Of a stretch of 64,000 nt of DNA, positions 38,511-50,594 are shown in pieces (within the stretch, counting starts at the first letter, position 1; each line of letters begins with the position of its first letter). The translations under genes were made by a program, and so were the position numbers. The notes under the pieces were generated by a model. That model saw only the letters and a program-made list of their open reading frames with translations, was not told where the DNA came from and did no database searches. Location of the stretch: the NCBI RefSeq assembly GCF_000026185.1, contig NC_010694.1:1302001-1366000 (forward strand), in the 5' to 3' direction. The DNA is from Erwinia tasmaniensis Et1/99 (GTDB taxonomy: Bacteria > Pseudomonadota > Gammaproteobacteria > Enterobacterales > Enterobacteriaceae).

Positions 38511-38603
38511 TGTCAAAGTTGACAAAAGGTGAGGTAAAGGAGTAAAAACCACATAAAACCACTGGCTTATTGCTGAAACCAGTGCAAATTGTATGGTTTT
38601 TAC
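38511..38603 (+). promoter_or_regulatory. Candidate nuo promoter and structured leader
   Basis: TGTCAA-AG-TTGACA (38511-38524) is a perfect inverted repeat whose right half is a consensus -35; TAAAAA 18 bases downstream (38543-38548) is a possible -10. Directly over and after it, GTAAAAACC (38542-38550) pairs with GGTTTTTAC (38595-38603), and inside that CACTGG (38560-38565) pairs with CCAGTG (38579-38584), giving a nested hairpin about 90 bases before nuoA. The rest of the 660-base lrhA-nuoA interval holds no gene I can support. Assignment of start and regulator is uncertain. Confidence 0.45.
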
Positions 38604-38689
38604 ATTGTTCCCTTGAATCGACGTGGTGTGTGAGCTGCCGTTTATTAGAGCAGGACGCGTAACGCCACTTTTGGTGAGTAAGTCAGAGT

Positions 38690-39127
38690 ATGTCAACAAC
38701 CACAGAAGTCGTCGCCCATCACTGGGCATTTGCTGTTTTCCTGATCGTCTCAATAGGTCTCTGCTGCCTGATGTTGGCGGGAGCATGGTTTTTAGGCGGA
38801 AAAGCACGCGGAAGGCATACAAATACACCTTTTGAATCCGGTATTGCTTCCGTTGGCACTGCGAAACTGCGTCTGTCCGCCAAGTTCTATCTGGTCGCCA
38901 TGTTCTTCGTCATCTTCGACGTTGAAGCGCTCTATCTCTATGCCTGGTCGACCGCCATCCGGGAAAGCGGCTGGGTTGGCTTTGTCGAAGCCGCTATTTT
39001 CATTTTGGTCCTGCTTGCTGGTCTGTTTTATCTGGTTCGCATTGGCGCGCTGGATTGGGCTCCTGCCCGTCGTCAGTTCGACGTCAAACCAACCACCATC
39101 TCGCACGCCAACCGTCAGAAGCCGTAA
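38690..39127 (+). CDS. nuoA: NADH-quinone oxidoreductase subunit A
   Basis: NuoA is a small membrane subunit of complex I at the junction of the arms. The 145 residues have three helices and the conserved loop '[20 protein letters not shown]' (about residues 49-68), followed by '[11 protein letters not shown]' with the conserved acidic residues near the quinone channel. First gene of the 13-gene nuo operon; nuoB follows after 17 bases. Confidence 0.97.
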   Translation: MSTTTEVVAHHWAFAVFLIVSIGLCCLMLAGAWFLGGKARGRHTNTPFESGIASVGTAKLRLSAKFYLVAMFFVIFDVEALYLYAWSTAIRESGWVGFVEAAIFILVLLAGLFYLVRIGALDWAPARRQFDVKPTTISHANRQKP

Positions 39128-39144
39128 CAGCGAGGCAAAAACAC

Positions 39145-39819
39145 ATGGACTATACGCTCACCCGCATAGACCCGAACGGTGAGAATGACCGTTATCCCCT
39201 GCAAAAGCAGGAGATCGTCACCGACCCCCTGGAAAAGCACGTTTATCAAAATGTCTATATGGGCAAGTTAGAACACGCCCTGCACGATATGGTGAACTGG
39301 GGGCGTAAGAACTCTCTCTGGCCGTTTAACTTCGGTCTTTCCTGCTGCTATGTCGAAATGACTACCTCGTTTACGGCGGTGCACGACGTGGCGCGATTCG
39401 GTTCGGAAGTGATTCGAGCTTCGCCGCGTCAGGCTGACTTTATGGTGGTAGCCGGAACCTGTTTCACCAAAATGGCCCCGGTCGTGCAGCGCCTGTACGA
39501 CCAGATGCTGGAGCCGAAATGGGTCATTTCGATGGGCGCCTGCGCCAACTCCGGCGGCATGTACGACATCTACTCAGTGGTGCAGGGCGTTGATAAATTC
39601 CTGCCTGTTGACGTCTATATCCCTGGCTGCCCACCGCGTCCTGAAGCCTATATGCAGGCTCTGTTGCTGCTACAAGAGTCAATCGGTAAAGAGCGGCGTC
39701 CATTATCGTGGGTGGTCAACGATCAGGGTGTCTATCGCGCCAATATGCAGTCCGAGCGCGACAGGAAAAACGCAGAGCGTATTGCCGTCACCAATCTGCG
39801 TACCCCAGACGAAATTTAA
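39145..39819 (+). CDS. nuoB: NADH-quinone oxidoreductase subunit B
   Basis: NuoB carries the terminal [4Fe-4S] cluster N2 that reduces quinone. I chose ATG 39145 ([20 protein letters not shown]), the family start, with GAGG upstream; the frame extends upstream inside nuoA. The 224 residues contain the cluster cysteines in 'LSCCYVEM' near residue 66, 'AGTCFTK' near residue 112 and '[10 protein letters not shown]' near residue 161. Confidence 0.97.
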   Translation: MDYTLTRIDPNGENDRYPLQKQEIVTDPLEKHVYQNVYMGKLEHALHDMVNWGRKNSLWPFNFGLSCCYVEMTTSFTAVHDVARFGSEVIRASPRQADFMVVAGTCFTKMAPVVQRLYDQMLEPKWVISMGACANSGGMYDIYSVVQGVDKFLPVDVYIPGCPPRPEAYMQALLLLQESIGKERRPLSWVVNDQGVYRANMQSERDRKNAERIAVTNLRTPDEI

Positions 39820-39937
39820 CCCAGCAGTTTATGGGTGCGGTCAGAAAAAGCGTAATAAAAACACAACGTAAGATGCGCTGACCCCCTTGACGCCAACACT
39901 GAGCGCCTGTCAGTCAGGCCAGAATGGTGAACAACTT

Positions 39938-41737
39938 ATGACAGATTTAACCGCGCAAGAGCTCGCTCAGCCTTCATGGCAAACCCGTGATCACCAGGAT
40001 GATCCTGTGATCGGCGAGCTGCGTAATCGTTTTGGGCCTGATGCCTTTACCGTGCAAGCAACCCGTACCGGCGTGCCGGTAGTCTGGGTAAAACGTGAGC
40101 AGCTGCTTGAGATAGTCGAGTTCCTGCGCAAGCTGCCAAAACCCTATGTGATGCTGTATGACCTGCATGGCATGGACGAGCGCCTGCGTACCCACCGTGC
40201 CGGATTACCGGCTGCGGATTTTTCCGTTTTCTACCACTTCATCTCCATTGAGCGCAACCGCGATATCATGCTCAAGGTGGCGTTGTCAGAAAACGATTTG
40301 CATGTCCCGACCCTGACGAAAATTTTCCCCAACGCCAACTGGTACGAGCGCGAAACCTGGGAGATGTTTGGTATTGATGTTGTCGGCCACCCGCACCTGA
40401 CGCGCATCATGATGCCGCAGACCTGGGAGGGGCACCCGTTACGCAAGGACTACCCGGCGCGCGCCACCGAATTCGATCCTTTCGAGCTGACGAAGCAGAA
40501 AGAAGATCTGGAAATGGAATCCCTGACCTTCAAGCCGGAAGACTGGGGCATGAAGCGCTCTACCGCCAATGAGGACTTTATGTTCCTCAACCTCGGCCCG
40601 AACCATCCGTCCGCGCACGGGGCCTTCCGCATTATCCTGCAGCTGGACGGCGAAGAGATCGTCGACTGCGTGCCGGATATCGGTTACCACCACCGTGGTG
40701 CCGAAAAGATGGGAGAGCGCCAGTCCTGGCACAGCTATATCCCCTACACCGACCGTATCGAATACCTCGGCGGCTGCGTTAACGAAATGCCGTACGTGCT
40801 GGCGGTAGAAAAACTGGCCGGAATTAAAGTGCCGGAGCGCGTGGAAGTGATCCGCGTGATGCTATCAGAGCTGTTCCGTATCAACAGCCACCTGCTGTAC
40901 ATCTCGACGTTTATTCAGGATGTCGGTGCCATGTCACCGGTATTCTTTGCTTTTACCGACCGCCAGAAAATTTACGATGTGGTGGAAGCCATCACCGGTT
41001 TCCGTATGCACCCAGCCTGGTTCCGCATCGGCGGCGTGGCGCACGACCTGCCGAAAGGCTGGGAGCGCCTGCTGCGCGAGTTCCTTGACTGGATGCCAAA
41101 ACGCCTGAAAGCCTATGAGCAGACCGCGTTGAAAAACTCGGTGCTGATCGGCCGTGCCAAAGGGGTTTCTGCCTACAATATGGAAGAAGCGCTGGCATGG
41201 GGTACCACCGGTGCCGGGCTGCGCGCCACCGGCCTCGATTTTGACGTGCGTAAATGGCGTCCTTACTCTGGTTATGAAAACTTCGATTTTGAAATCCCCA
41301 TCGGAGACGGCGTGAGCTGTGCCTATAGCCGCGTGATGCTGAAGATGGAAGAGATGCGTCAGAGTATGCGCATCCTGGAACAGTGCCTGAACAATATGCC
41401 GGCAGGCCCGTTCAAAGCCGATCATCCGCTGACCACGCCGCCGCCTAAAGAGCGCACGCTGCAGCATATCGAAACCCTGATCACCCACTTCCTTCAGGTT
41501 TCTTGGGGCCCGGTCATGCCGGCCAATGAATCCTTCCAGATGATTGAGGCGACCAAAGGGATCAACAGCTACTACCTGACCAGTGACGGCAGCACCATGA
41601 GCTACCGCACGCGCGTACGTACGCCGAGCTTCCCGCACCTACAGCAGATCCCTTCGGTGATCAACGGCAGCCTGGTATCCGACCTGATCGTGTACCTCGG
41701 TAGTATCGATTTTGTTATGTCAGACGTGGACCGCTAA
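39938..41737 (+). CDS. nuoC: NADH-quinone oxidoreductase fused subunit C/D
   Basis: The product is the enterobacterial NuoCD fusion: NuoC (30-kDa) domain at residues 1 to about 180, NuoD (49-kDa) domain after it. The D domain forms the quinone site with NuoB ('[12 protein letters not shown]' near residue 213, '[11 protein letters not shown]' near residue 246). I chose ATG 39938 ([20 protein letters not shown]), 599 residues, with GGTGA just before it. The frame upstream to 39887 lacks similarity, and the E. coli-type MVNN start is out of frame here. Confidence 0.96.
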   Translation: MTDLTAQELAQPSWQTRDHQDDPVIGELRNRFGPDAFTVQATRTGVPVVWVKREQLLEIVEFLRKLPKPYVMLYDLHGMDERLRTHRAGLPAADFSVFYHFISIERNRDIMLKVALSENDLHVPTLTKIFPNANWYERETWEMFGIDVVGHPHLTRIMMPQTWEGHPLRKDYPARATEFDPFELTKQKEDLEMESLTFKPEDWGMKRSTANEDFMFLNLGPNHPSAHGAFRIILQLDGEEIVDCVPDIGYHHRGAEKMGERQSWHSYIPYTDRIEYLGGCVNEMPYVLAVEKLAGIKVPERVEVIRVMLSELFRINSHLLYISTFIQDVGAMSPVFFAFTDRQKIYDVVEAITGFRMHPAWFRIGGVAHDLPKGWERLLREFLDWMPKRLKAYEQTALKNSVLIGRAKGVSAYNMEEALAWGTTGAGLRATGLDFDVRKWRPYSGYENFDFEIPIGDGVSCAYSRVMLKMEEMRQSMRILEQCLNNMPAGPFKADHPLTTPPPKERTLQHIETLITHFLQVSWGPVMPANESFQMIEATKGINSYYLTSDGSTMSYRTRVRTPSFPHLQQIPSVINGSLVSDLIVYLGSIDFVMSDVDR

Positions 41738-41739
41738 TT

Positions 41740-42255
41740 ATGCACGATCAAAGAATTGCGATCGAAACGATCGATGAATCCGGTGCTTTTGTGCTGAGTG
41801 CGGCAGAACGTGACGCCATCGAGCATGAAAAGCACCACTATGAAGACGCGCGCGCCGCCTCGATTGAAGCGCTGAAAATCGTACAGAAGCAGCGTGGCTG
41901 GGTGCCGGACGGCGCGATTGATGCAATCGCCGAGGTGCTTGCTATTCCAGCCAGCGATGTGGAAGGGGTGGCAACATTCTATAGCCAGATCTTCCGCACG
42001 CCGGTAGGTCGCCATGTGATCCGCTACTGCGATAGCGTGGTGTGCCATATCACCGGCTATCAGGGGATTCAGGCCGCGCTGGAAGCGAATCTCAACATCA
42101 AGCCGGGACAGACCACGGCGGATGGACGCTTTACGCTGCTGCCAACCTGCTGCCTCGGTAACTGCGACAAGGGGCCGACGATGATGGTGGATGAAGATAC
42201 CCATGTCCACCTGACGCCGGAAAATATCGCCAACTTACTGGAGCAGTATCAATGA
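41740..42255 (+). CDS. nuoE: NADH-quinone oxidoreductase subunit E
   Basis: NuoE is the peripheral-arm subunit with [2Fe-2S] cluster N1a. The 171 residues resemble the thioredoxin-like ferredoxin family, with 'YCDSVVC' near residue 97 and '[12 protein letters not shown]' near residue 136 supplying the four ligands. It starts two bases after nuoCD and overlaps nuoF by four bases (ATGA). Confidence 0.97.
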   Translation: MHDQRIAIETIDESGAFVLSAAERDAIEHEKHHYEDARAASIEALKIVQKQRGWVPDGAIDAIAEVLAIPASDVEGVATFYSQIFRTPVGRHVIRYCDSVVCHITGYQGIQAALEANLNIKPGQTTADGRFTLLPTCCLGNCDKGPTMMVDEDTHVHLTPENIANLLEQYQ

Positions 42256-43592
42256 GACAGATTGTGCGTACTGCCGAAATGCATCCGCTCACCTGGCGCA
42301 TGCGCGAAGATAAACAACCGGTATTTCTTGAAGAATACCGCAGTAAGAACGGCTATGCCGGGGCGGAGAAAGCGCTGAAAACCCTGGCGCCTGATGAGAT
42401 CGTTAGCCTGGTAAAAGACTCTGGCCTGAAGGGGCGCGGCGGTGCCGGTTTCTCCACCGGCCTGAAGTGGAGCCTGATGCCGAAAGACGAGTCAATGAAC
42501 ATCCGTTACCTGCTGTGTAACGCCGATGAGATGGAGCCGGGCACTTACAAAGACCGCCTGCTGATGGAGCAGATGCCGCACCAGCTGGTAGAAGGCATGC
42601 TGATCAGCGCCTTCGCCCTGAAGGCCTACCGTGGCTATATCTTCCTGCGCGGTGAATATATTGAGGCCGCCGTTAATCTGCGCCGGGCAATTGCCGAAGC
42701 CACCGAAGCGGGTTTGCTGGGTAAAAATATTCTCGGCACCGGCTTTGATTTCGAGCTGATAGTGCACACCGGCGCGGGCCGCTATATCTGCGGTGAAGAA
42801 ACCGCGCTGATTAACTCGCTGGAAGGGCGTCGCGCCAACCCGCGCTCCAAACCGCCATTCCCGGCTTCCGCCGGCGTCTGGGGCAAGCCGACCTGCGTCA
42901 ACAATGTTGAAACTCTGTCCAACGTGCCCGCTATCCTCGCCAACGGCGTTGACTGGTACAAGGGCATTTCCAACAGCGATGACGCCGGCACCAAGATGAT
43001 GGGCTTCTCCGGCCGGGTAAAAAACCCGGGCGTTTGGGAGCTGCCGTTTGGCACCACCGCACGCGAAATCCTCGAAGAGTATGCCGGCGGCATGCGTGAC
43101 GGGCTGAAGTTCAAGGCGTGGCAGCCGGGCGGGGCGGGGACTGACTTCCTCACCGAGCAGCACCTTGACCTGCCGATGGAGTTTGCCAGCATCGGTAAAG
43201 CCGGTAGCCGTCTGGGCACGGCGCTGGCGATGGCGGTAGACCACGAAATCAATATGGTGTCGCTGGTGCGCAACCTGGAAGAGTTCTTTTCCCGTGAATC
43301 CTGCGGCTGGTGTACGCCATGCCGCGACGGCCTGCCGTGGAGCGTGAAAATTCTGCGCGCGCTGGAACGCAAAGAGGGGCAGCCGGGGGATATCGAAACC
43401 CTGCTGCAACTTTGTCGCCAGCTTGGGCCGGGCAAGACCTTCTGCGCGCATGCGCCTGGAGCAGTAGAGCCACTGCAAAGCGCCATTAAATACTTCCGCG
43501 AAGAGTTTGAAGCGGGTATGGCACCCCAGGTATACAGCAACGCACACGCGATTAGCGGCATCCAGCCCAACCTGTTAAAGGCACGCTGGTAA
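42252..43592 (+). CDS. nuoF: NADH-quinone oxidoreductase subunit F
   Basis: NuoF binds NADH and FMN and is the electron entry point of complex I. The 446 residues contain '[16 protein letters not shown]' near residue 60 (NADH site), '[19 protein letters not shown]' near residue 175 (FMN) and '[12 protein letters not shown]' near residue 352 plus a later Cys in 'FCAHAPGA' for [4Fe-4S] cluster N3. Coupled to nuoE by ATGA overlap. Confidence 0.98.
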   Translation: MRQIVRTAEMHPLTWRMREDKQPVFLEEYRSKNGYAGAEKALKTLAPDEIVSLVKDSGLKGRGGAGFSTGLKWSLMPKDESMNIRYLLCNADEMEPGTYKDRLLMEQMPHQLVEGMLISAFALKAYRGYIFLRGEYIEAAVNLRRAIAEATEAGLLGKNILGTGFDFELIVHTGAGRYICGEETALINSLEGRRANPRSKPPFPASAGVWGKPTCVNNVETLSNVPAILANGVDWYKGISNSDDAGTKMMGFSGRVKNPGVWELPFGTTAREILEEYAGGMRDGLKFKAWQPGGAGTDFLTEQHLDLPMEFASIGKAGSRLGTALAMAVDHEINMVSLVRNLEEFFSRESCGWCTPCRDGLPWSVKILRALERKEGQPGDIETLLQLCRQLGPGKTFCAHAPGAVEPLQSAIKYFREEFEAGMAPQVYSNAHAISGIQPNLLKARW

Positions 43593-43642
43593 GCAAAGTT
43601 TAACGCTCGTGCCAGCACGAGCCTTATGGAAGCATGTTCACT

Positions 43643-46369
43643 ATGGCTACAATCCATGTAGACGGTAAAGAATATGATGTTGACGGCGCAGACAACCTGT
43701 TACAGGCCTGTCTCTCCCTCGGCCTCGATATTCCTTATTTCTGCTGGCATCCGGCGCTCGGTAGCGTCGGTGCCTGCCGCCAGTGTGCGGTAAAGCAATT
43801 TCAAAATGCCGAAGATACCCGTGGCCGCCTGGTCATGTCCTGCATGACCCCGGCATCTGACGGCACCTTTATTTCAATCGATGACGGTGAAGCGAAAGAG
43901 TTCCGCGAAAGCGTGGTGGAGTGGCTGATGACCAACCATCCGCACGACTGCCCGGTGTGCGAAGAGGGCGGCAACTGTCATCTGCAGGATATGACGGTGA
44001 TGACCGGGCACAGCTTCCGCCGTTACCGTTTCACCAAGCGTACCCACCGCAATCAGGATCTGGGGCCGTTCATATCGCATGAGATGAACCGCTGTATCGC
44101 CTGTTACCGCTGCGTGCGTTACTACAAAGATTATGCCGATGGCACCGATCTCGGCGTCTACGGTGCTCATGATAACGTCTATTTTGGCCGTACCGAAGAT
44201 GGCGTGTTGGAAAGCGAGTTCTCGGGCAACTTGGTAGAAATCTGCCCGACCGGCGTATTCACCGATAAAACCCACTCCGAACGCTATAACCGTAAGTGGG
44301 ATATGCAGTTTGCCCCCAGCATCTGCCAGCAGTGCAGCATCGGCTGTAATACCAGCCCGGGCGAGCGCTATGGCGAACTGCGCCGCATAGAAAACCGCTA
44401 TAACGGTACGGTTAACCACTACTTCCTCTGTGACCGTGGCCGCTTTGGCTATGGCTACGTGAATCTCAAAGATCGTCCACGTCAGCCGATGCAGCGCCGC
44501 GGTGACGACTGGATCGCGCTGAACGCCGACCAGGCGATGCAGGGTGCGGCGGACGTGCTGCGCCAGGCGAAGAAGGTGATCGGCATCGGCTCACCGCGCG
44601 CCAGCGTGGAGAGCAACTTTGCCCTGCGTGAGCTGGTGGGCGCGGAAAACTTCTCCACCGGTATCGCGGCAGGCGAGCAGGCACGGCTGGAGCTGATGCT
44701 TCAGGTGCTGCGTGACGGCGGTATTCATACGCCGGCGCTGCGCGAAATCGAAAGCTATGATGCGGTGCTGGTGCTGGGTGAAGATCTGACCCAGACCGGC
44801 GCTCGCGTGGCGCTCTCGGTGCGTCAGGCGGTAAAAGGCAAGGCGCGTGAGATGGCGGCGGCACAGAAGGTGGCCGACTGGCAGATCGCGGCGATCCTCA
44901 ATATTGGCCAGAACGCCAAGTATCCGCTGTTTGTCACCAACGTTGATGAAACCCGGCTCGATGATATCGCCGCCTGGAGCTACCGCGCGCCGGTGGAAGA
45001 CCAGGCGCGTCTTGGTTTTGCCATCGCCCATCAGCTGGACGCCAGCGCACCGGCGGTCAGTGACCTTGATAAAGCGCTGGCGGGTAAAATTGACGTCATC
45101 GTGCAGGCGCTGGCCGGGGCGAGAAAACCGCTGATTATTTCCGGCACCCATGCCGGCAGCGAGGCGATGATCCAGGCGGCGGCTAACGTGGCTAAGGCGC
45201 TGAAGGGACGCGGAGCCGATGTGGGGATCACCCTGCTGGCCGCCGCCACCAACAGCATCGGCCTGGGGCTGATCGGTGGGCATTCTCTGGATACGGCGCT
45301 GGCCGAACTGACCAGCGGTGCGGCCGATGCAGCGATAATCCTGGAAAACGATCTCTATCGTCATCTGCCAAAAGCCACCGTCGATGCCGCGCTGAGCAAC
45401 ACGCAAAACGTGATTGTGCTCGACCATCAGCGTACCGCGACCACGGAAAAAGCCGGCCTGATCCTCTCCAGCGCCAGCTTTGCCGAAAGCGACGGTACGG
45501 TGGTCAGCCAGGAAGGTCGCGCCCAGCGCTTCTTCCAGGTTTACGATCCGGCCTACTACGACGAAAAAGTCCAGATGCTGGAAAGCTGGCGCTGGCTGCA
45601 CTCCTTGCAGAGCACCATTAACAGCCGCGAAGTGGACTGGAGCCAGCTCGACCATGTGATTGATGCCTGCATCGTGGCCCTGCCACAGCTGGCGGGGATC
45701 AAACAGGCCGCGCCGGATGCCAGCTTCCGCATTCGTGGTCAGAAGCTGTCACGCTCCCCGCACCGCTCCAGCGGGCGCACGGCGATGCGCGCCAATATCA
45801 GCGTGCACGAGCCGCGCCAGCCGCAGGACAAAGACAGCATGTTTGCCTTCTCAATGGAAGGGAACAACCAGCCGGATGCCGCGCGTTCTCAGATCCCGTT
45901 TGCCTGGGCGCCAGGCTGGAACTCACCGCAGGCATGGAACAAGTTCCAGGCCGAAGTGGGCGGCCAGCTGCGCAACGGCGATCCCGGTGTACGCCTGATC
46001 GAAGCAGGCATGCCGCAGCTGGGCTGGTTTGAACATATTCCCGCTGCATTTGCGGGAGCGGGTAACAGCTGGCGCGTGGCGCCGTATTTCCACCTGTTTG
46101 GCAGTGAAGAAATGACCCAGCGCGCTCCGGTTATCCAGCAGCGTATGCCGGAGGCTTACGTGATGGTGAACCCGGAAGATGCGGCAAAGCTCGGCGTTAA
46201 CGCGGGCGCGACCCTGGCGTTCAGCTGCCGGGGCGAAAATCTGCGTCTGCCGGTGCGCTTCTCGAGCGCGCTGCAGGCAGGGCAGGTGGGCTTACCGCTC
46301 GGTCTGCCGGGTGTCCCACCGTTCCTGTCCGGGGCAAATGTTGACAATCTGCAGGAGGCTGCGCAATGA
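43643..46369 (+). CDS. nuoG: NADH-quinone oxidoreductase subunit G
   Basis: NuoG is the large electron-relay subunit. I chose ATG 43643 ([13 protein letters not shown]), giving 908 residues as in E. coli; an in-frame ATG at 43634 adds three residues. An N-terminal [2Fe-2S] ferredoxin domain ('[15 protein letters not shown]' near residue 34) carries N1b, '[14 protein letters not shown]' lies near N5, '[11 protein letters not shown]' and 'ICPTG' carry N4, and 'ICQQCSIGC' near residue 228 carries the extra cluster N7. The C-terminal molybdopterin-oxidoreductase-like domain follows. Confidence 0.97.
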   Translation: MATIHVDGKEYDVDGADNLLQACLSLGLDIPYFCWHPALGSVGACRQCAVKQFQNAEDTRGRLVMSCMTPASDGTFISIDDGEAKEFRESVVEWLMTNHPHDCPVCEEGGNCHLQDMTVMTGHSFRRYRFTKRTHRNQDLGPFISHEMNRCIACYRCVRYYKDYADGTDLGVYGAHDNVYFGRTEDGVLESEFSGNLVEICPTGVFTDKTHSERYNRKWDMQFAPSICQQCSIGCNTSPGERYGELRRIENRYNGTVNHYFLCDRGRFGYGYVNLKDRPRQPMQRRGDDWIALNADQAMQGAADVLRQAKKVIGIGSPRASVESNFALRELVGAENFSTGIAAGEQARLELMLQVLRDGGIHTPALREIESYDAVLVLGEDLTQTGARVALSVRQAVKGKAREMAAAQKVADWQIAAILNIGQNAKYPLFVTNVDETRLDDIAAWSYRAPVEDQARLGFAIAHQLDASAPAVSDLDKALAGKIDVIVQALAGARKPLIISGTHAGSEAMIQAAANVAKALKGRGADVGITLLAAATNSIGLGLIGGHSLDTALAELTSGAADAAIILENDLYRHLPKATVDAALSNTQNVIVLDHQRTATTEKAGLILSSASFAESDGTVVSQEGRAQRFFQVYDPAYYDEKVQMLESWRWLHSLQSTINSREVDWSQLDHVIDACIVALPQLAGIKQAAPDASFRIRGQKLSRSPHRSSGRTAMRANISVHEPRQPQDKDSMFAFSMEGNNQPDAARSQIPFAWAPGWNSPQAWNKFQAEVGGQLRNGDPGVRLIEAGMPQLGWFEHIPAAFAGAGNSWRVAPYFHLFGSEEMTQRAPVIQQRMPEAYVMVNPEDAAKLGVNAGATLAFSCRGENLRLPVRFSSALQAGQVGLPLGLPGVPPFLSGANVDNLQEAAQ

Positions 46370-47343
46370 GCTGGCTGACACCGGAAGTTATCGACGTCAT
46401 TATCGCCGTGGTTAAAGCCTTAGTGATCCTGTTCGTCGTCGTCGGCTGCGGCGCGTTTATGAGCTTCGGCGAGCGTCGTCTGCTCGGCCTGTTCCAGAAC
46501 CGCTACGGGCCGAACCGCGTGGGCTGGGGCGGCTCACTACAGCTGGTCGCCGACATGATCAAAATGTTCTTTAAAGAGGACTGGATCCCGCCGTTTACCG
46601 ACCGCGTTATCTTTACCCTGGCACCGATGATCGCCTTTACCTCGCTGCTGCTGGCGATGGCTATCGTGCCGGTCACCTCCACCTGGATGGGCGCTGACCT
46701 GAATATCGGCCTGCTGTTCTTCCTGATGATGGCGGGGCTGGCGGTGTACGCGGTGCTGTTCGCAGGCTGGTCGAGCAACAACAAGTACTCGCTGCTGGGC
46801 GCGATGCGCGCCTCGGCGCAGACCCTGAGCTACGAAGTGTTCCTCGGCCTGTCGCTGATGGGCGTGGTGGCACAGGCCGGCTCGTTCAATATGGTCGATA
46901 TTGTTAACAGCCAGGCGCATCTGTGGAACGTGATCCCGCAGTTCTTAGGCTTCCTCACCTTCTGCATTGCCGGGGTGGCCGTATGTCACCGCCACCCGTT
47001 TGATCAGCCGGAAGCCGAGCAGGAGCTGGCCGATGGTTACCACATTGAGTACGCCGGGATGAAGTTTGGCCTGTTCTTTGTCGGTGAATACGTTGGCATC
47101 GTTACGGTTTCTGCGCTGATCGTCACGCTGTTCTTCGGCGGCTGGCAGGGGCCGTGGCTGCCGCCGGTTATCTGGTTCGCGCTGAAAACAGCCTTCTTTA
47201 TGATGATGTTTATTCTGATCCGTGCCGCGTTACCACGCCCGCGCTATGACCAGGTGATGTCGTTCGGCTGGAAAGTTTGTCTGCCGTTGACGCTGCTGAA
47301 CCTGCTGGCGACCGCCGCAGTGATTCTGTACACGGCGCAGTAA
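46366..47343 (+). CDS. nuoH: NADH-quinone oxidoreductase subunit H
   Basis: NuoH is the membrane subunit that forms the quinone chamber and contacts NuoB, D and I. The 325 residues contain eight hydrophobic helices and the family motifs '[18 protein letters not shown]' near residue 37 and '[18 protein letters not shown]' near residue 209. It overlaps nuoG by four bases (ATGA). Confidence 0.97.
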   Translation: MSWLTPEVIDVIIAVVKALVILFVVVGCGAFMSFGERRLLGLFQNRYGPNRVGWGGSLQLVADMIKMFFKEDWIPPFTDRVIFTLAPMIAFTSLLLAMAIVPVTSTWMGADLNIGLLFFLMMAGLAVYAVLFAGWSSNNKYSLLGAMRASAQTLSYEVFLGLSLMGVVAQAGSFNMVDIVNSQAHLWNVIPQFLGFLTFCIAGVAVCHRHPFDQPEAEQELADGYHIEYAGMKFGLFFVGEYVGIVTVSALIVTLFFGGWQGPWLPPVIWFALKTAFFMMMFILIRAALPRPRYDQVMSFGWKVCLPLTLLNLLATAAVILYTAQ

Positions 47344-47355
47344 GGGGTTAAGAAC

Positions 47356-47898
47356 ATGACATTAAAAGACATTGTCGTTGGATTCGGTACCACGGTACGC
47401 AGTATCTGGCTGATAGGTATGAACGCCTTCGCCAAACGCGAAACCCTGATGTACCCGGAAGAGCCGGTTTATCTGCCGCCGCGTTACCGTGGGCGCATTG
47501 TGCTGACGCGTGACCCGGACGGCCAGGAGCGCTGCGTGGCCTGTAACCTGTGCGCCGTGGCCTGCCCGGTTGGCTGCATCTCCTTGCAGAAGGCCGAGAC
47601 CGCCGACGGGCGCTGGTATCCGGAGTTCTTCCGCATTAACTTCTCGCGCTGCATTTTCTGTGGTCTGTGTGAAGAGGCTTGCCCGACCACTGCGATTCAG
47701 CTTACCCCGGACTTTGAGCTGGGTGAGTTTAAGCGTCAGGATCTGGTGTATGAAAAAGAAAACCTGCTGATTTCCGGCCCGGGCAAGTACCCGGAATACA
47801 ATTTTTATCGGATGGCGGGTATGGCGATCGACGGCAAAGACAAAGGCGACGCTGAAAACGAAGCCAAACCCATCGACGTCAAGGGCTTGTTACCTTAA
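47356..47898 (+). CDS. nuoI: NADH-quinone oxidoreductase subunit I
   Basis: NuoI carries two [4Fe-4S] clusters, N6a and N6b, leading to N2. The 180 residues contain two ferredoxin motifs, '[15 protein letters not shown]' near residue 60 and '[13 protein letters not shown]' near residue 99. AAGGGG lies upstream of the ATG. The order nuoH-I-J matches other enterobacteria. Confidence 0.98.
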   Translation: MTLKDIVVGFGTTVRSIWLIGMNAFAKRETLMYPEEPVYLPPRYRGRIVLTRDPDGQERCVACNLCAVACPVGCISLQKAETADGRWYPEFFRINFSRCIFCGLCEEACPTTAIQLTPDFELGEFKRQDLVYEKENLLISGPGKYPEYNFYRMAGMAIDGKDKGDAENEAKPIDVKGLLP

Positions 47899-47908
47899 GG
47901 AGCCAGGC

Positions 47909-48460
47909 ATGGAATTTGCGTTTTATCTTTGCGGACTGGTCGCGGTGCTGGCGACATTGCGCGTTATCACTCATACCAACCCGGTGCACGCGTTGCTGTA
48001 CCTGATTATCTCGTTGCTGGCGGTGTCCGGCGTGTTCTTCTCGCTCGGCGCTTACTTTGCCGGTGCGCTGGAAATCATCGTCTATGCCGGTGCCATCATG
48101 GTGCTGTTCGTCTTCGTAGTGATGATGCTGAACCTCGGCGGTGCCGAAGTGCAGCAGGAGAAAGACTGGCTGAAACCGGGCATGTGGATCGGCCCTGGGC
48201 TGCTGTCACTGCTGCTGCTGGTCACCCTCGTCTACGCCATTCTGTCGGTCAACGATCAGGGCATTGACGGCACCATGATTGACGGCAAACAGGTCGGTAT
48301 CAGTCTGTTTGGCCCTTATGTCCTGGCGGTTGAGCTGGCCTCCATGCTGCTGCTGGCGGGGCTGGTGGTGGCGTTCCACGTCGGACGCGAACAGCGCGCG
48401 GGTGAAGTGCTGGCTAATCGTCCAGCGGACGCGGCGAAAAGTAAGGAGGAGCGGGCATGA
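47909..48460 (+). CDS. nuoJ: NADH-quinone oxidoreductase subunit J
   Basis: NuoJ is a membrane-arm subunit with five helices; its third helix region ('[20 protein letters not shown]', about residues 54-73) bears the pi-bulge that moves during turnover. The 183 residues are of normal length. GGAG precedes the ATG, and the stop overlaps the nuoK start. Confidence 0.96.
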   Translation: MEFAFYLCGLVAVLATLRVITHTNPVHALLYLIISLLAVSGVFFSLGAYFAGALEIIVYAGAIMVLFVFVVMMLNLGGAEVQQEKDWLKPGMWIGPGLLSLLLLVTLVYAILSVNDQGIDGTMIDGKQVGISLFGPYVLAVELASMLLLAGLVVAFHVGREQRAGEVLANRPADAAKSKEERA

Positions 48461-48759
48461 TCCCTTTGCAGCATGGACTTATTCTGGCGGCCATCCTGTT
48501 TGTTCTTGGACTGACAGGCGTGACTATTCGCCGCAATCTGCTGTTTATGTTGATTGGTCTGGAAATCATGATTAACGCCGCCGCGCTGGCGTTCGTGGTG
48601 GCGGGCAGCTACTGGGGGCAGGCCGACGGTCAGGTGATGTTTATCCTTGCTATCAGCCTCGCCGCGGCAGAGGCCAGTATTGGCCTGGCGCTGCTGTTGC
48701 AGCTGCATCGCCGTAGTCAGAACCTCAACATTGATAAAGTGAGCGAGATGCGCGGATGA
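48457..48759 (+). CDS. nuoK: NADH-quinone oxidoreductase subunit K
   Basis: NuoK is an MrpC-like membrane subunit with three helices and two conserved membrane glutamates, one in '[16 protein letters not shown]' near residue 36 and one in '[17 protein letters not shown]' near residue 72, which belong to the central proton path. Exactly 100 residues. Both ends overlap neighbours by four bases (ATGA type). Confidence 0.97.
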   Translation: MIPLQHGLILAAILFVLGLTGVTIRRNLLFMLIGLEIMINAAALAFVVAGSYWGQADGQVMFILAISLAAAEASIGLALLLQLHRRSQNLNIDKVSEMRG

Positions 48760-50594
48760 ACCTTCTCTATTTAACCATTCTGTTTCCGCTGATCGGCTTT
48801 TTACTGCTAGCATTTTCGCGCGGTCGCTGGTCAGAAAATCTGTCTGCCGCCGTCGGTATGGGTTCCGTGGGGCTGGCGGCGCTGGTTACCGCGTATGTCG
48901 GCCTCGACTTCTTCCACAACGGGCAGCAGGTGTTTAACCAGGCGCTGTGGACCTGGATGCACGTAGGCAACTTCAGGATCGACGTCAATCTGACGCTGGA
49001 CGGCCTGTCGCTGACCATGCTGTCGGTGGTAACCGGCGTAGGCTTCCTGATCCATATGTTCGCCTCCTGGTATATGCGCGGCGAGGAGGGCTATTCACGC
49101 TTCTTCGCCTATACCAACCTGTTTATTGCCAGCATGGTGGTTCTGGTGCTGGCCGATAACCTGATGCTGATGTACCTCGGCTGGGAAGGCGTGGGCCTCT
49201 GCTCTTATCTGCTGATCGGCTTCTACTATACCCACCCGGCCAACGGCGCGGCGGCGATGAAGGCCTTTATCATCACCCGCGTGGGTGACGTGTTTCTCGC
49301 ACTGGCGTTGTTTATTCTCTACAACGAGCTGGGGACGCTGAACTTCCGCGAAATGATGGCGCTGGCTCCGGCACACTTTGCCGCCGATAATCATATGTTG
49401 CAGTGGGCTACCCTGATGCTGTTGGGCGGTGCGGTCGGTAAATCTGCCCAGCTGCCGTTGCAGACCTGGCTGGCCGATGCGATGGCGGGCCCCACACCGG
49501 TGTCCGCATTGATCCACGCCGCAACCATGGTGACCGCCGGTGTTTATCTGATTGCCCGCACCCACGGCCTGTTCCTGATGACGCCGGAAGTGCTGCATCT
49601 GGTGGGGATTGTCGGCGCGGTGACGCTGGTGCTGGCCGGCTTTGCCGCGCTGGTGCAAACCGATATCAAGCGCGTGCTGGCTTACTCCACCATGAGCCAG
49701 ATAGGCTATATGTTCCTGGCGCTTGGCGTGCAGGCGTGGGATGCGGCGATCTTCCACCTGATGACCCATGCCTTCTTCAAGGCGCTGCTGTTCCTCTCCT
49801 CCGGTTCGGTGATCCTCGCCTGCCACCACGAGCAGAACATCTTCAAAATGGGCGGTCTGCGTAAGAGTATCCCGCTGGTGTATGTCTGCTTCCTGGTCGG
49901 CGGCGCGGCGCTGTCGGCGCTGCCGCTGATCACCGCAGGCTTCTTCAGTAAGGATGAGATCCTTGCCGGAGCGCTGGCCAACGGCCATCTGAATCTGATG
50001 ATGGCCGGGCTGGCAGGGGCGTTTATGACCTCCCTGTATACCTTCCGCATGATCTTTATTGCTTTCCATGGCAAAGAACAAATCCATGCGCATGCAGGGA
50101 AGGGCATTACCCATCATCTGCCGCTGCTGGTGCTGTTAATTCTCTCGACCTTTATCGGTGCCATGATCGTGCCACCGCTGCGTGGCGTACTGCCGGAGAC
50201 CAGCGAACTGGCGCACGGCAGCGTGCTGACGCTGGAGATTGCCTCTGGCGTGGTGGCGATTGTCGGCATTCTGCTGGCCGCCGCGCTGTGGCTGGGCAAA
50301 CGCACGCTGGTTACCGCTATTGCCAACAGCGCGCCGGGGCGTTTCTTCTCCACCTGGTGGTTTGCCGCATGGGGCTTCGACTGGCTGTACGACAAAATTT
50401 TCGTCAAGCCTTACCTCTTTGTGGCCCGACTGCTGTCGCGCGATCCGTTGAATTCCCTGATGAATATCCCGGCTCTGTTAGCACGCGCGGGTAACAAAGG
50501 GCTGGCGTTCAGCGAAAACGGCTATCTGCGCTGGTATCTCGCCTCAATGAGCATCGGCGCCGTGGTGGTGCTGGCGCTGCTGATGGTGATGTAA
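48756..50594 (+). CDS. nuoL: NADH-quinone oxidoreductase subunit L
   Basis: NuoL is the distal antiporter-like proton-pumping subunit, with a long lateral helix at its C-terminus that runs along the membrane arm. The 612 residues include the antiporter motif Glu in '[18 protein letters not shown]' near residue 142, Lys in '[19 protein letters not shown]' near residue 229, and '[15 protein letters not shown]' near residue 311. A 217-base gap to nuoM follows, unusual in this compact operon. Confidence 0.97.
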   Translation: MNLLYLTILFPLIGFLLLAFSRGRWSENLSAAVGMGSVGLAALVTAYVGLDFFHNGQQVFNQALWTWMHVGNFRIDVNLTLDGLSLTMLSVVTGVGFLIHMFASWYMRGEEGYSRFFAYTNLFIASMVVLVLADNLMLMYLGWEGVGLCSYLLIGFYYTHPANGAAAMKAFIITRVGDVFLALALFILYNELGTLNFREMMALAPAHFAADNHMLQWATLMLLGGAVGKSAQLPLQTWLADAMAGPTPVSALIHAATMVTAGVYLIARTHGLFLMTPEVLHLVGIVGAVTLVLAGFAALVQTDIKRVLAYSTMSQIGYMFLALGVQAWDAAIFHLMTHAFFKALLFLSSGSVILACHHEQNIFKMGGLRKSIPLVYVCFLVGGAALSALPLITAGFFSKDEILAGALANGHLNLMMAGLAGAFMTSLYTFRMIFIAFHGKEQIHAHAGKGITHHLPLLVLLILSTFIGAMIVPPLRGVLPETSELAHGSVLTLEIASGVVAIVGILLAAALWLGKRTLVTAIANSAPGRFFSTWWFAAWGFDWLYDKIFVKPYLFVARLLSRDPLNSLMNIPALLARAGNKGLAFSENGYLRWYLASMSIGAVVVLALLMVM

